A stretch of DNA of 64,000 nucleotides, from positions 48,939 to 112,938 of the forward strand of contig BQIW01000002.1 of the NCBI GenBank assembly GCA_021604105.1. Direction: 5' to 3'. Positions within the stretch are counted from its first letter, which is position 1. The number at the start of each line of letters is the position of its first letter. The translations under genes and the position numbers were made by a program. Source of the DNA: Nitrospirales bacterium (GTDB lineage: Bacteria > Nitrospirota > Nitrospiria > Nitrospirales > UBA8639). A model generated the notes under the pieces. The model ran no database searches, was not told the origin of the DNA, and was given only the letters and a program-made list of their open reading frames with translations. This document shows, in pieces, positions 19,514 through 28,599 of this stretch.

Positions 19514-20518
19514 TTACGAAGCACGTTTACTAATCGATCGTCGTTGGTAAAGGTCTACCGCCTTATTATGATCCGATAATGTCACCGAAAATTGATGACT
19601 CCCGTCGTTCCGTGCCACAAAATACACAAAATCGGTTTGCGTGGGATAGAGCGCAGCTTGAATTGCGGCCAAACCCGGATTGGCAATGGGCCCAGGAGGA
19701 AGTCCGCGTACCTTGTAGGTGTTGTAGGGACTATCTATCGACAGATCGGCCTTCCGAATATTTCCATCAAAAGATTCGAGGGCGTAAATGACAGTGGGAT
19801 CGCTCTGCAAAGGAATACCCTGCCGGAGGCGGTTATGAAATACCCCGGAGACCAAGGGTCGTTCGGCTGCCAGTCCCGTTTCCTTTTCCACCACGGAGGC
19901 CAGAGTCAACACCTCTTGAAGAGTCATGCCCATGGCACGTGTCCGGTCTTTGAGCTCTGAAGTCATTACATTATGAAACCGGGTAACAAATGTGCGAATA
20001 ATGGATTCTGGTGGAGTAAACCGAGAAAAATGGTAGGTGTCAGGAAAGAGATAACCCTCTAATGTTGGTGCCTGAACATTCAGGCTCTGAATAAATACCG
20101 GGTCTTGGCTTAATTGCAAAATATCCTGCTTAAGAGCAAGACGTTTTTGATCAAGGATGTCCGCAATTTGTGCCACGGTATAGCCTTCGGGAATGGTGAT
20201 GGCATACTGATAGACTTCGCCTTTCACAAGCTTGTTCAGTATTTCGGTGGGTTGCATTCGCCCATCCAGTTCATATTCGCCAGGAATGATATTTCGATCG
20301 ACACGCTGCACGCGCCCCAAAAGAGTAAAAAACCATTCAGATCCAATAAGATGATGCTGATCGAGAATATGGGAAACCTGCGTAAAAGGAGTACCTGGTG
20401 GAATTTCGACGCGGACAGGTTGAATAGAACCCATGGGCTGATTCATCCAAACGAAACCACCCATGCCCAGGACTACAACCGTTAAGAGACCTACGATTCT
20501 CCGGCGAACAAGGTTCAC
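19514..20518 (-). CDS. mltG: Endolytic murein transglycosylase MltG
   Basis: Membrane-anchored lytic transglycosylase that cuts nascent glycan strands and ends their extension. The protein has 334 residues with a GTG start (GGGAGAGGGG upstream), an N-terminal membrane anchor (IVGLLTVVVLGMGGFVW), a LysM-like part with TIPEGYTVAQIADIL, and the catalytic domain with LEGYLFPDTYHF, LASVVEKETG (catalytic Glu) and YNTYKVRGLPPGPIANPG. It lies downstream of alaS, where ruvX-mltG often occur; here only 80 bases separate the two and ruvX is absent. Confidence 0.96.
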   Translation of the reverse strand: MNLVRRRIVGLLTVVVLGMGGFVWMNQPMGSIQPVRVEIPPGTPFTQVSHILDQHHLIGSEWFFTLLGRVQRVDRNIIPGEYELDGRMQPTEILNKLVKGEVYQYAITIPEGYTVAQIADILDQKRLALKQDILQLSQDPVFIQSLNVQAPTLEGYLFPDTYHFSRFTPPESIIRTFVTRFHNVMTSELKDRTRAMGMTLQEVLTLASVVEKETGLAAERPLVSGVFHNRLRQGIPLQSDPTVIYALESFDGNIRKADLSIDSPYNTYKVRGLPPGPIANPGLAAIQAALYPTQTDFVYFVARNDGSHQFSVTLSDHNKAVDLYQRRSISKRAS

Positions 20519-20599
20519 GTCACAACGTCCCCTCTCCCAATGCTCCCCCTTCGGTCCATGTGAGGGAACAGTTCAACCGCATCATCATGCTGAAAGAGG

Positions 20600-23260
20600 T
20601 TACTCCTCCTTCAACGCACCGATGTGTGAAGCAACATAGTCATATACGCTCTGCAATGCCTCATCTAATTTTTCTGGTTGATTCCCTCCCGCCTGAGCCA
20701 TATCCGGTCGGCCACCTCCAGACCCCCCAACGAGTTGAGCCGCATGTTGAGCTACTTTTCCTGCAGGAATTTTATGAGTCTGTTCTTTAGCCACAATGAC
20801 CAACAACGACACTTTTCCTTCCTTAACGGACCCCAATACCAAAAGGCCAGAGGACACTTTGTGGCGGACCTTATCGGAGACGGTTCGCAATTCCTGAATA
20901 GTCAGGCCATCGATCCGCTGGATAAGGATCGGGATCCCGCCTATGACTCGAATCGACGCTTCCCGACCAGCACCTTGCTGATCAAGCATTTTGTGTTTCA
21001 CACGTTCTAATTCGCGTTCGGTATCACGAAGCGTTCCAACAAGTTTCTTGGCTTTTTCAACGACTTCATTTGGACCGGCTTTCAATACGGCAGCTAACTC
21101 TCTCCATTCGGCCTCCTGATGCTGAGTCTGAGCCACCGCCCCCTCGCCCGAAAGTGCCTCAATACGCCGGATCCCTGCCGCAATACCTCCTTCGGACACG
21201 ATACGAAACAGACCGACATCTCCGGTTCGAGCACAATGTGTTCCGCCGCACAATTCCTGACTAAACGAACCCATTTCTACAACCCGAACCTGGTCACCAT
21301 ACTTATCACCAAAAAAAGCTAGGGCCCCTCGCCCAAGGGCATCCTGAATTCCCATTTCTTCAACCTTAACCGGCAGATTCCGACGAATTTGTTCGTTAAC
21401 CAGCCCCTCGATTTCTTCAATATTTCTGGTGGTCAATCCTTTAAAATGGGAAAAATCAAACCTCAATCGATTTGGAGCAACCAGAGATCCATGTTGCTTC
21501 ACATGAGGACCTAAAATTTCTCGCAATGCTGCATGAAGAAGATGAGTCGCCGTATGGTTTCGTGCCGTACTCTGCCGTAATTGACCCTGTACTGTGGCGG
21601 TAAGAACATCGCCAATCTGAACAGATCCTTCGATGACCTGGCCTTTGTGGAGCACCCACCCCTTCGCCAGCTTTGTTGTATCATGAACGACAATTCTTGC
21701 CGACGGCCCAACCAACGTCCCTTGATCCCCGACCTGTCCTCCCCCTTCCGGGTAAAATGGCGTGGTTTCCAAGACACACTCCACCGTCTCCCCTTGCTTG
21801 GCCTCCTTGACGACATGCTGGTCCTTCACCAGGGCAAGCAGCCGACCTCTGCCTTCTTGATGGGCATAACCCACAAATTGGGTCAAAGGAAACCGCTCGA
21901 GAGCTTGCACCAGCTCGCTTCGAGAATCTTCCTGGTTGAACCTCGCAGTTTTTCTGGCTCGATCACGTTGGGCCTCTAGTGCCTGTTGATAACCAACATG
22001 GTCGACGGCCAACCCTTCTTCTCGTGCGGCATCTTCTACCAAATCAAGTGGGAACCCGTAAGTATCATACAACTTAAAAACCGCTTCCCCTTCTAAAATT
22101 TGGCCCCCCTGTTGCTTGGCTTCCGTCAGGATTTGATTAAGAAGAGGCAAGGCCTGTTCTAAGGTTCCAATAAAACGGGTTTCCTCCCCCTGGACAATCT
22201 CGGAAACCATATCCTTCATTGAACGAAGATCCGGATAGACCGAATCCATGTGATCAACCACGGAGGATACGAGGTCATATAAAAATTCTTGCTCCATTCC
22301 CAATAATCGACCATGCCGTGAGGCTCGACGCATAATCCTTCGCAAGACATAGCCACGGCCCTCATTCGATGGCAACACCCCTTCAGTGATTAAAAAGGTC
22401 ATCGCCCGCAGATGGTCCGCAATCACCCTCATCGACCGATCAGCCGTTGGAGAGGCACCATATCCCTGTCCTATGCTCTTCCCTATCCGTTCTAAAATAG
22501 GGCTGAACACATCGCTATCATAATTTGACGTGACCCCTTGAGTCACCGCTGCCAACCGCTCTAAACCCATTCCGGTATCAATACTGGGCCTGGGTAGAGG
22601 ATTGAGCGTGCCACCAGGATCCCGATCAAATTGCATAAACACCAGATTCCAAATCTCGAGATATCGATCGCAGTCACACCCAACAGCGCAGGTCGACCGG
22701 CCACAACCGAATGCCTCACCCTGATCAATGAGGATTTCGCTACAAGGACCACAGGGACCGGTCTCTCCCATTTGCCAAAAATTGTCCGTTTCATCCAGAC
22801 GAACAAGGCGACTCTCTGGAATACCCATTCGTGTATGCCATAGATCATAGGCTTCCTGATCCTCACGAAACACGGTCACCCACAATCGATCAGCCGGCAG
22901 CCCGGCAATCTGAGTGAGAAATTCCCACCCAAACGCAATTGCTTCCTCTTTAAAATAATCTCCAAAGGAAAAATTACCCAGCATTTCAAAAAACGTGTGA
23001 TGGCGGCGGGTAAAACCTACATTCTCCAAATCATTATGTTTTCCCCCTGCCCGCATACATTTTTGAATGGAGACGGCACGGCTATACGGGCGGGACTCCT
23101 CACCCAGGAACACACCTTTAAATTGGTTCATGCCGGCGTTGGTAAACAGGAGAGTAGGATCTGCTTGCGGTATAAGCGGCCCGCTGGGCACGACCGTATG
23201 CCCACGGGTCGAAAAGTACCTCACAAACGCCTGCCGAAGTTCAAGTGAAGTTGCAATCAT
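20600..23260 (-). CDS. alaS: Alanine--tRNA ligase
   Basis: Class II synthetase that charges tRNA-Ala. The 886 residues cover all modules: aminoacylation domain with FFEMLGNFSFGDYFKEEA, tRNA recognition, editing domain with the zinc ligands HTATHLLH and CGGTHCARTGDVG, and the C-Ala domain with GGSGGGRPDMAQAGG close to the end. It stands between recA (63 bases upstream) and mltG, the order frequently seen in bacteria. Confidence 0.98.
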   Translation of the reverse strand: MIATSLELRQAFVRYFSTRGHTVVPSGPLIPQADPTLLFTNAGMNQFKGVFLGEESRPYSRAVSIQKCMRAGGKHNDLENVGFTRRHHTFFEMLGNFSFGDYFKEEAIAFGWEFLTQIAGLPADRLWVTVFREDQEAYDLWHTRMGIPESRLVRLDETDNFWQMGETGPCGPCSEILIDQGEAFGCGRSTCAVGCDCDRYLEIWNLVFMQFDRDPGGTLNPLPRPSIDTGMGLERLAAVTQGVTSNYDSDVFSPILERIGKSIGQGYGASPTADRSMRVIADHLRAMTFLITEGVLPSNEGRGYVLRRIMRRASRHGRLLGMEQEFLYDLVSSVVDHMDSVYPDLRSMKDMVSEIVQGEETRFIGTLEQALPLLNQILTEAKQQGGQILEGEAVFKLYDTYGFPLDLVEDAAREEGLAVDHVGYQQALEAQRDRARKTARFNQEDSRSELVQALERFPLTQFVGYAHQEGRGRLLALVKDQHVVKEAKQGETVECVLETTPFYPEGGGQVGDQGTLVGPSARIVVHDTTKLAKGWVLHKGQVIEGSVQIGDVLTATVQGQLRQSTARNHTATHLLHAALREILGPHVKQHGSLVAPNRLRFDFSHFKGLTTRNIEEIEGLVNEQIRRNLPVKVEEMGIQDALGRGALAFFGDKYGDQVRVVEMGSFSQELCGGTHCARTGDVGLFRIVSEGGIAAGIRRIEALSGEGAVAQTQHQEAEWRELAAVLKAGPNEVVEKAKKLVGTLRDTERELERVKHKMLDQQGAGREASIRVIGGIPILIQRIDGLTIQELRTVSDKVRHKVSSGLLVLGSVKEGKVSLLVIVAKEQTHKIPAGKVAQHAAQLVGGSGGGRPDMAQAGGNQPEKLDEALQSVYDYVASHIGALKEE

Positions 23261-23323
23261 ATCAATGGTGTTCGCTCAAGATAATTTTACCACCCAGCCG
23301 GGTCAGTCAGGATCCTCTGGTGA

Positions 23324-24403
23324 TTACTTTGAATTAGAACTGACAGGCGGGGATGGTTCCTCTTTTTTTTGAGGCTCCCCGGAAAGGCCATAGCTGCTTC
23401 GTAATTGCATGTCAATGGCCTGGGCCATATCCGGATTACTTTTTAGAAAGGTTTTAACCGCTTCCCGGCCCTGCCCCAGGCGTTCTTCCTTATACGAATA
23501 CCAGGCTCCGGCTTTATCTACGATTCGACGCTCAACCCCTAAATCTACTAATTCTCCGACTTTGGAAATCCCTTCGGCAAACATGACATCAAATTCGGCT
23601 TGCTTGAAGGGTGGGGCCATTTTATTTTTGACCACTTTCACCCGTACCCGGCTACCCATGACTTCCTGGCCCTCTTTAATCGATTCAATTCGGCGAATAT
23701 CCAACCGCACTGAAGAATAAAATTTCAATGCGTTGCCCCCGGTCGTGGTCTCGGGATTACCAAACATCACCCCAATCTTCATACGAATCTGATTGATAAA
23801 CACCACGGAAGCTTGGGATTTTGAAATCGCCCCGGTCAATTTTCGCAAGGCCTGGGACATCAATCTCGCCTGAAGGCCCATATGAGAATCTCCCATTTCC
23901 CCTTCAATTTCTGCACGAGGGACCAGGGCTGCAACAGAATCAACGACAATGATATCCAACGCCCCGCTTCGGACCAGCGTTTCGGCAATTTCCAGGGCCT
24001 GTTCGCCCGTGTCCGGCTGGGCAACCAGCAGATCATCGGTGTGTACACCAAGCTTTTTAGCATAGGCAATATCCAACGCATGCTCGGCATCGATAAAGGC
24101 TGCCGCCCCGCCGGCCTTCTGCGCTTCGGCAATGGCGTGCAGGCACAACGTGGTTTTTCCAGACGATTCCGGCCCAAACACCTCAATAATTCGACCTCGC
24201 GGCAACCCTCCGATTCCCAAGGCCATGTCAAGGCCGAGAGATCCCGTCGAAATGGCCGGAATATCGCGAACCACGTCCTCCGTCCCGAGTTTCATGATGG
24301 CCCCTTTGCCAAATTGCTTTTCAATCTGGGTCAGAGCTAAATCCAGGGCTCGTTTTTTTCCATCTTTTTGGGTCTCTTTTTGAGAAGCTACGCGTTCTGC
24401 CAT
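23324..24403 (-). CDS. recA: Recombinase RecA
   Basis: Forms filaments on single-stranded DNA, catalyses strand exchange and promotes LexA cleavage. The 359 residues carry the core domain with Walker A GPESSGKT at 77-84, the Walker B region [12 protein letters not shown], loop L1 with [10 protein letters not shown], loop L2 with [22 protein letters not shown], and an acidic/Ser-rich tail. AAGGA lies upstream of the ATG. No LexA-type operator was recognised in the 80 bases upstream. It lies after cinA-thpR, a classic linkage. Confidence 0.99.
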   Translation of the reverse strand: MAERVASQKETQKDGKKRALDLALTQIEKQFGKGAIMKLGTEDVVRDIPAISTGSLGLDMALGIGGLPRGRIIEVFGPESSGKTTLCLHAIAEAQKAGGAAAFIDAEHALDIAYAKKLGVHTDDLLVAQPDTGEQALEIAETLVRSGALDIIVVDSVAALVPRAEIEGEMGDSHMGLQARLMSQALRKLTGAISKSQASVVFINQIRMKIGVMFGNPETTTGGNALKFYSSVRLDIRRIESIKEGQEVMGSRVRVKVVKNKMAPPFKQAEFDVMFAEGISKVGELVDLGVERRIVDKAGAWYSYKEERLGQGREAVKTFLKSNPDMAQAIDMQLRSSYGLSGEPQKKEEPSPPVSSNSK

Positions 24404-24486
24404 TGGTTGTCCTTTTGTTCAATATTCCTGAGCATGCAAAGTGGCGGCTATCTTACCCCACACTCTATAACAGGTAAATGCCTAAT

Positions 24487-25101
24487 TTAGATTGAAATAT
24501 GCGATCCAGGCTCATTAAATGGGAGTGTTCTCAATGCTGTATATTCCGCACCGGATTGACTCACCTCACTGCGAAAAAGTGTGATCCGGTCAATATGGAG
24601 TATCCCAAGGGCCTGAGATTGCTCAAGAAAGCCGGATTGAGTCAGTGCACCACCCACCTGAGTATTGTTATGGTTGATCCTGGCCAGGGTCAAATGAGGG
24701 AAAAAGGGTTTGTCCTCAGGAGGAAAACCTAACGGTTCCAACGCACCTTCGATTCGTGAAACAAGAGTGAGCAAGGCAGGAATGTCCCCGGTACATCCGA
24801 CCCACAGTATCCGTGGACGTCGTAGATGCGGAAAAACCCCCACCCCCTTGACCTCTAATGTGAAAGCCTGCTGACTTGTTCGAATAGGCTCAATGGCCGT
24901 CAAAATTTGTTCCACCATGGGAGCATCCACATATCCAAGAAATTTCAGTGTAAGATGAAGCGACTCAGGGGGAACCCAATTGATCTTTGGTAAGCCGTCT
25001 CGCAGCTGACATTGAAGTTCGACCACTTTCCGGAGCAAATCCAGGGAAAGTTCAACAGCCAGAAAGACACGCAGCTTCTTCTGTTTCACATATCGTTTCA
25101 T
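24487..25101 (-). CDS. thpR: RNA 2',3'-cyclic phosphodiesterase (2H family)
   Basis: Hydrolyses 2',3'-cyclic phosphates in RNA (old name: 2'-5' RNA ligase, LigT). Two HxTx motifs are visible: HLTLKFLG about 50 residues from the start and HLTLARI in the second half. The frame is open upstream to 25185, but ATG 25101 gives the normal length (204 residues) and overlaps the cinA stop by one base (TAATG), so I prefer it. It lies between cinA and recA, as in many bacteria. Confidence 0.93.
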   Translation of the reverse strand: MKRYVKQKKLRVFLAVELSLDLLRKVVELQCQLRDGLPKINWVPPESLHLTLKFLGYVDAPMVEQILTAIEPIRTSQQAFTLEVKGVGVFPHLRRPRILWVGCTGDIPALLTLVSRIEGALEPLGFPPEDKPFFPHLTLARINHNNTQVGGALTQSGFLEQSQALGILHIDRITLFRSEVSQSGAEYTALRTLPFNEPGSHISI

Positions 25102-26366
25102 TAGGCATATCGTCGGATCAAATCCAATACAGCCTGTGATGTCTTCAAGGTAATTTCCGCTCGATCTCCATGAAATTTCCAGCATTGACTCTGAGGCCCT
25201 TGCGGACCATCAATCGCTCCATACACCAGCCCCACCGGCTTGTTCGGCGTTCCTCCTCCAGGGCCCGCAATTCCTGTGACTCCAACTCCCACGTCGACTC
25301 GACTCCTCATTCTAATTCCGCTGGCCATGGCCATGGCTACCTGTGAACTCACAGCCCCATACCGGCGAAGCGTCGAGGCCGGAACTCCCACGAGTTCTCG
25401 TTTCGCTTCATTACTATAAGACACGACTCCCCGATTCATATAAAGTGAACTGCCAGGCACGCCAGTCAAACGATGGGCCACTAGTCCGCCGGTACAGGAT
25501 TCGGCGACTGCAATGGTCCAGGAACGGGCTCGTAAGACTTCCCCGACAATTTCTTCCATGGTTCGGTCACCCTCCGCAAAGAGCCAGGGGCTTAAACAAT
25601 CACGGATCTGATGGATCATGTAAGCCCGTTCCAGAAAGCCTGGGGATATTTTCTTCACAGAAGAGGGTCGGCCGTCGAATACCCAACAACTCACCGTCAC
25701 CGTCACTCCCCTTGGCGAGGCCAGGATACCAAACTGAATTCCTCGATTATCCTTTAAAAAATGGTTCAATTGCTTTTGAATGTCAGTTTCGGGCAACCCA
25801 AAAGTTTGAAACGAATGATGCCAATAGTGCCTGTTGCTTTTAAAGAACTTCCGCAGGAGCGGCTGAACCTGAGAAACCATCATGACTTTGGCCTCACGAG
25901 GGACACCTGGCAATGCGATAATGACTGATTGCCCGCAACGCATCAAAAAACCGGGCGCCGTGCCGACACTATTCGTCAACATCCTGGCTCCGGAAGGAAG
26001 AAAAGCCTGCCTGGCCAATAGCGGTGTGACCGACCTTCCCAATCGTCGATAGCAAGCCTTAAGATTGTCAAAGGCTTTTTTTCGTTTGATCAGTGCACAT
26101 TGAAGCGTCTCGGCAACAGCCTCACGGGTACAATCATCAAGTGTTGAACCGAGTCCACCCGTCAAAACGATTACATGAGCGTGCTTTAGCGCATCACGAA
26201 GGGCTTCTTGAATATCCCCTTTTTGGTCACCAACGGAGGTTTTTTTCCTAACTTCAATTCCACACTCAGCAAGATGATGTGCGACAAATACCGAATTACT
26301 ATCGAGGCGTCCACCCAGAAGCAATTCTGAACCTACGGCAATGATGTCAGCGTGAAGGCACTTCAT
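25101..26366 (-). CDS. cinA: CinA-family protein (nicotinamide-nucleotide amidase)
   Basis: The protein has 421 residues and two domains. The N-terminal half is the MoeA/MogA-like COG1058 domain (AVGSELLLGGRLDSNS, VLTGGLGSTLDDCTREAVA), which has ADP-ribose pyrophosphatase activity in characterised homologues. The C-terminal part is the PncC-type NMN deamidase (AVAESCTGGLVAHRLTGVPG, GVGVTGIAGPGGGT). Together they recycle pyridine nucleotides. I chose the ATG at 26366; a TTG two codons earlier is in frame. The thpR start overlaps its stop. Confidence 0.95.
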   Translation of the reverse strand: MKCLHADIIAVGSELLLGGRLDSNSVFVAHHLAECGIEVRKKTSVGDQKGDIQEALRDALKHAHVIVLTGGLGSTLDDCTREAVAETLQCALIKRKKAFDNLKACYRRLGRSVTPLLARQAFLPSGARMLTNSVGTAPGFLMRCGQSVIIALPGVPREAKVMMVSQVQPLLRKFFKSNRHYWHHSFQTFGLPETDIQKQLNHFLKDNRGIQFGILASPRGVTVTVSCWVFDGRPSSVKKISPGFLERAYMIHQIRDCLSPWLFAEGDRTMEEIVGEVLRARSWTIAVAESCTGGLVAHRLTGVPGSSLYMNRGVVSYSNEAKRELVGVPASTLRRYGAVSSQVAMAMASGIRMRSRVDVGVGVTGIAGPGGGTPNKPVGLVYGAIDGPQGPQSQCWKFHGDRAEITLKTSQAVLDLIRRYA

Positions 26367-26422
26367 GTTCAAGAGACTCAGTCCAATTGCAGCAAACAGT
26401 GGTTCACTCGTCCCAATGATTC

Positions 26423-27082
26423 TTAGGGAATCGAAGCAAAATCTAGATCAAAGGTCACTTGGCCTCCGGTTCCTGGGAAGACTTTGACGGTGGTTTGAGC
26501 CAAGACATCAAAAACGTCATAGTTAAAGGATGCCACAATCTTTGCACGATACATGGGGGGGCTTTGGCTTGGGGTGAGCAGCGTCGCTCTGGCATCAAAC
26601 CGAACACGATCAGGCTTGATCAACCGATCTCCCTGTTTAAGCAAAAGATAACTATCTTTGGCAAAACTTGGTGAATCCCCAAAAATTATCACCACGACTT
26701 GAAGGGACTTTTCATCCAGGACTCGCTGAATATCCTGGGATGAGAGACGTTCTCCTCGAAGAGCAAAATGACTGGACATCACCGCAATTCCATTTAATTT
26801 CGTCATAAGAAATCCATGGGCCTGAGGAACATCTTCAGAAGATATACCGAAATGCCAATACAGCCTATTGGGTGGAGTTCGGCTTCGCGCTCCCTCCTGA
26901 CCATTTTTGATGGCTTCAAGAATTTGAGATTCTGAGGGATGGAGAACAATCCCCCACACCGGAGAGGAAACTACGATGACCAGGCACGCTCCAAAAAGCA
27001 ATCCAAAACCGGCACTGTTTACCAAACCCAACAGAGACCCCACATGTTGGGAAAAAAATTGAAATAACAAGATATGATTCAT
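26423..27082 (-). CDS. Unknown exported or membrane-anchored protein
   Basis: The family is not recognised. The 219 residues start with a hydrophobic segment (residues about 20-45, SAGFGLLFGACLVIVVSSP) that is either an uncleaved anchor or a signal peptide. The rest is soluble with alternating strands, for example LQVVVIIFGDSPSFAKD and YRAKIVASFNYDVFD, and a C-terminal GGQVTFDLDF. No catalytic motif or cysteine pair is seen. It lies 57 bases upstream of cinA in the same direction and may be the first gene of the cinA-thpR-recA unit. It may be a lineage-restricted periplasmic protein. Confidence 0.7.
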   Translation of the reverse strand: MNHILLFQFFSQHVGSLLGLVNSAGFGLLFGACLVIVVSSPVWGIVLHPSESQILEAIKNGQEGARSRTPPNRLYWHFGISSEDVPQAHGFLMTKLNGIAVMSSHFALRGERLSSQDIQRVLDEKSLQVVVIIFGDSPSFAKDSYLLLKQGDRLIKPDRVRFDARATLLTPSQSPPMYRAKIVASFNYDVFDVLAQTTVKVFPGTGGQVTFDLDFASIP

Positions 27083-27183
27083 TGGCTAAGACCTAAAAAG
27101 GTTCCTCCCCCCTCCAGGTTAAAGTCCTATTCATTACTCCTCCGTTTAAAAAGGATCTTCCCTGCTATCACACCACCTGCTCA

Positions 27184-27212
27184 TTGACAATATTGCAGTA
27201 GCGATGTTAAGA
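27184..27212 (+). promoter_or_regulatory. Possible promoter for the chlorite-dismutase-family gene
   Basis: A perfect -35 hexamer TTGACA is followed after 17 bases by TTAAGA, a poor -10. It lies about 60 bases upstream of the gene start in the divergent gap, at a suitable place, but the -10 is weak. Confidence 0.3.
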
Positions 27213-27269
27213 CCTATTTTTTTAAGTGATTAAAAAAACACGGGTTTTCTTTCCAGGGGAGGTATGATT

Positions 27270-27977
27270 ATGGCTGGTGCCGAAGAGGCTGCCAAACAAC
27301 AATTTGTCAATTTTGCTTTCTATAAAGTCGACCCTTTGTGGAGACGTCTTCCCAAAGAAGAACGAGACTCGGGTAAGCAGGAATTTGTCCGCGCAGCGGA
27401 GGAATATAGCGGCAAGGTCATCGTCGTGCCTTACACCACAACAGGCATACGAGGTGATTGTGACTTTATGTTGTGGCGCATTAGCTATGATCTCGAAATG
27501 TTTCAGGAAATGAGTTCAAAGCTTTTGGCTACAGGCTTAGGACGGTACCTTACCACGCCGTATTCCTATCTTTCCATGACGAAACGATCTATATACGTCG
27601 ATCACCACGTGCATGAGGGCCAAGAAAGTCGCAGATTGAAAATTTCTCCTGGCCGTGCGAAATATATATTTATTTATCCATTTGAAAAAACCAGAGAGTG
27701 GTACCTGCTTACCAAAGCGGCCCGACAAGGCATGATGGATGAACATATTGCAATTGGGCACAAGTACCCCTCCGTCAAACTCAATACCACCTATTCATTT
27801 GGATTGGATGATCAAGAATTTGTGGTCGCATTTGAAACCGATTCTCCACAGGATTTTCTAGACCTCGTCATGGAGTTACGCTCTACCGAGGGCAGCCGGT
27901 ATGTCAAACGTGATATTCCGATTTTTACCTGTATTATGAAAAGTGTCAAAGAAGTTGTAGAGACCCTGGGAGGGTAA
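27270..27977 (+). CDS. Chlorite dismutase / coproheme decarboxylase family protein
   Basis: A 235-residue single-domain member of the Cld/HemQ haem-protein family. The C-terminal half has IGHKYPSVKLNTTYSFGLDD, with the likely proximal His, then QEFVVAFETDSP and KRDIPIFTC, as in HemQ-like members. True chlorite dismutases, as I remember them, read RKLYHSTGLDD at this point, with the catalytic distal Arg nearby. A coproheme decarboxylase (ChdC/HemQ) or a related haem protein is therefore more likely than a chlorite-degrading enzyme. No signal peptide is present, so it is cytoplasmic. GGAGGT is 6 bases before the chosen ATG; an ATG two codons earlier is too close to it. Confidence 0.85.
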   Translation: MAGAEEAAKQQFVNFAFYKVDPLWRRLPKEERDSGKQEFVRAAEEYSGKVIVVPYTTTGIRGDCDFMLWRISYDLEMFQEMSSKLLATGLGRYLTTPYSYLSMTKRSIYVDHHVHEGQESRRLKISPGRAKYIFIYPFEKTREWYLLTKAARQGMMDEHIAIGHKYPSVKLNTTYSFGLDDQEFVVAFETDSPQDFLDLVMELRSTEGSRYVKRDIPIFTCIMKSVKEVVETLGG

Positions 27978-27995
27978 TCTCTCCCATTTCATTTT
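27967..27995 (+). terminator. Possible terminator after the Cld/HemQ gene
   Basis: TGGGAG/CTCCCA forms a 6-bp stem with an 8-base loop that includes the stop codon, followed by TTTCATTTT. The stem overlaps the last codons, which is unusual but not rare. Confidence 0.4.
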
Positions 27996-28042
27996 CGCAA
28001 TGCACTTCAAAACAGCCCACAGACATTAAAATAAACCCCTCG

Positions 28043-28072
28043 ACAGATACCCTTCAATTCAAGGGTATCTGT
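28043..28072. repeat. Perfect 12-bp inverted repeat with 6-base loop
   Basis: ACAGATACCCTT and AAGGGTATCTGT flank the loop CAATTC. It is not followed by a clear T tract on the plus strand; on the minus strand a T-rich stretch (TTTATTTTAA) begins 7 bases later. It may be a terminator, an operator or the base of a small RNA hairpin. Confidence 0.6.
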
Positions 28073-28269
28073 ATGGGCTCCAATTTCCACGATAGTAGGG
28101 CACGCACGAAATGGTGCTCCTACCCAACAGATCGTACGAAAGATTTCAAAAGTCACAACAGCGGCATCGCTTGCCTTACCAATCCTCTCATCTGTATCAC
28201 CCCCATTTCCTCTAGAAATGACATGAATTTCAGAAACTCTGGTTAACTCCATCAACGCACTTGCCCATT

Positions 28270-28298
28270 TTGACAGGTCTCAAAGAGGTATGTTATCA
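28270..28298 (+). promoter_or_regulatory. Possible promoter for the 73-residue gene
   Basis: TTGACA is followed after 17 bases by TTATCA, a poor -10. It lies 40-65 bases upstream of the start codon, so the position is reasonable. Confidence 0.3.
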
Positions 28299-28336
28299 AG
28301 AAAACAAAGTCTAATTATCATTTAGGAGCGTCAGAA

Positions 28337-28558
28337 ATGGAAGGGGAAAAAGACATTCTTTATGTGCGCCGCGACAAGGATGGTGCCGTGACGTTATATA
28401 TTGACGAGGATTGGGCCGCCGAGCGGGGGGTCGATCCATCGCAATTAGTCAAAATTGAAATTCCCAGAGAACTGTATGCCAATGGAACGGTTCAGCAACT
28501 AAGAGAATACGCCGCCACAACCCTCGAATCTCTTGATAACGACACTCCTGAAAACTAA
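28337..28558 (+). CDS. Small unknown protein, 73 residues
   Basis: The family is not recognised. The ORF has a good ribosome binding site (TTAGGAG, 9 bases before the ATG) and ordinary codon use. The sequence is acidic, with two probable strands (DILYVRRDKDGAVTLYI), then VDPSQLVKIEIP and a C-terminal helix. It resembles a small single-fold regulatory or antitoxin-like protein only in size; nothing specific supports that. The next gene follows 41 bases later in the same direction, so the two may be one unit. Confidence 0.7.
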   Translation: MEGEKDILYVRRDKDGAVTLYIDEDWAAERGVDPSQLVKIEIPRELYANGTVQQLREYAATTLESLDNDTPEN

Positions 28559-28599
28559 AGGTTGAAATACCAATCTCCTCCTTGCGCTCATAAAATATT

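Noticed and set aside
28007..28255. 82-codon minus-strand ORF between the Cld-family gene and the 73-residue gene
   Set aside because: No ribosome binding site or family match; it contains the perfect inverted repeat.
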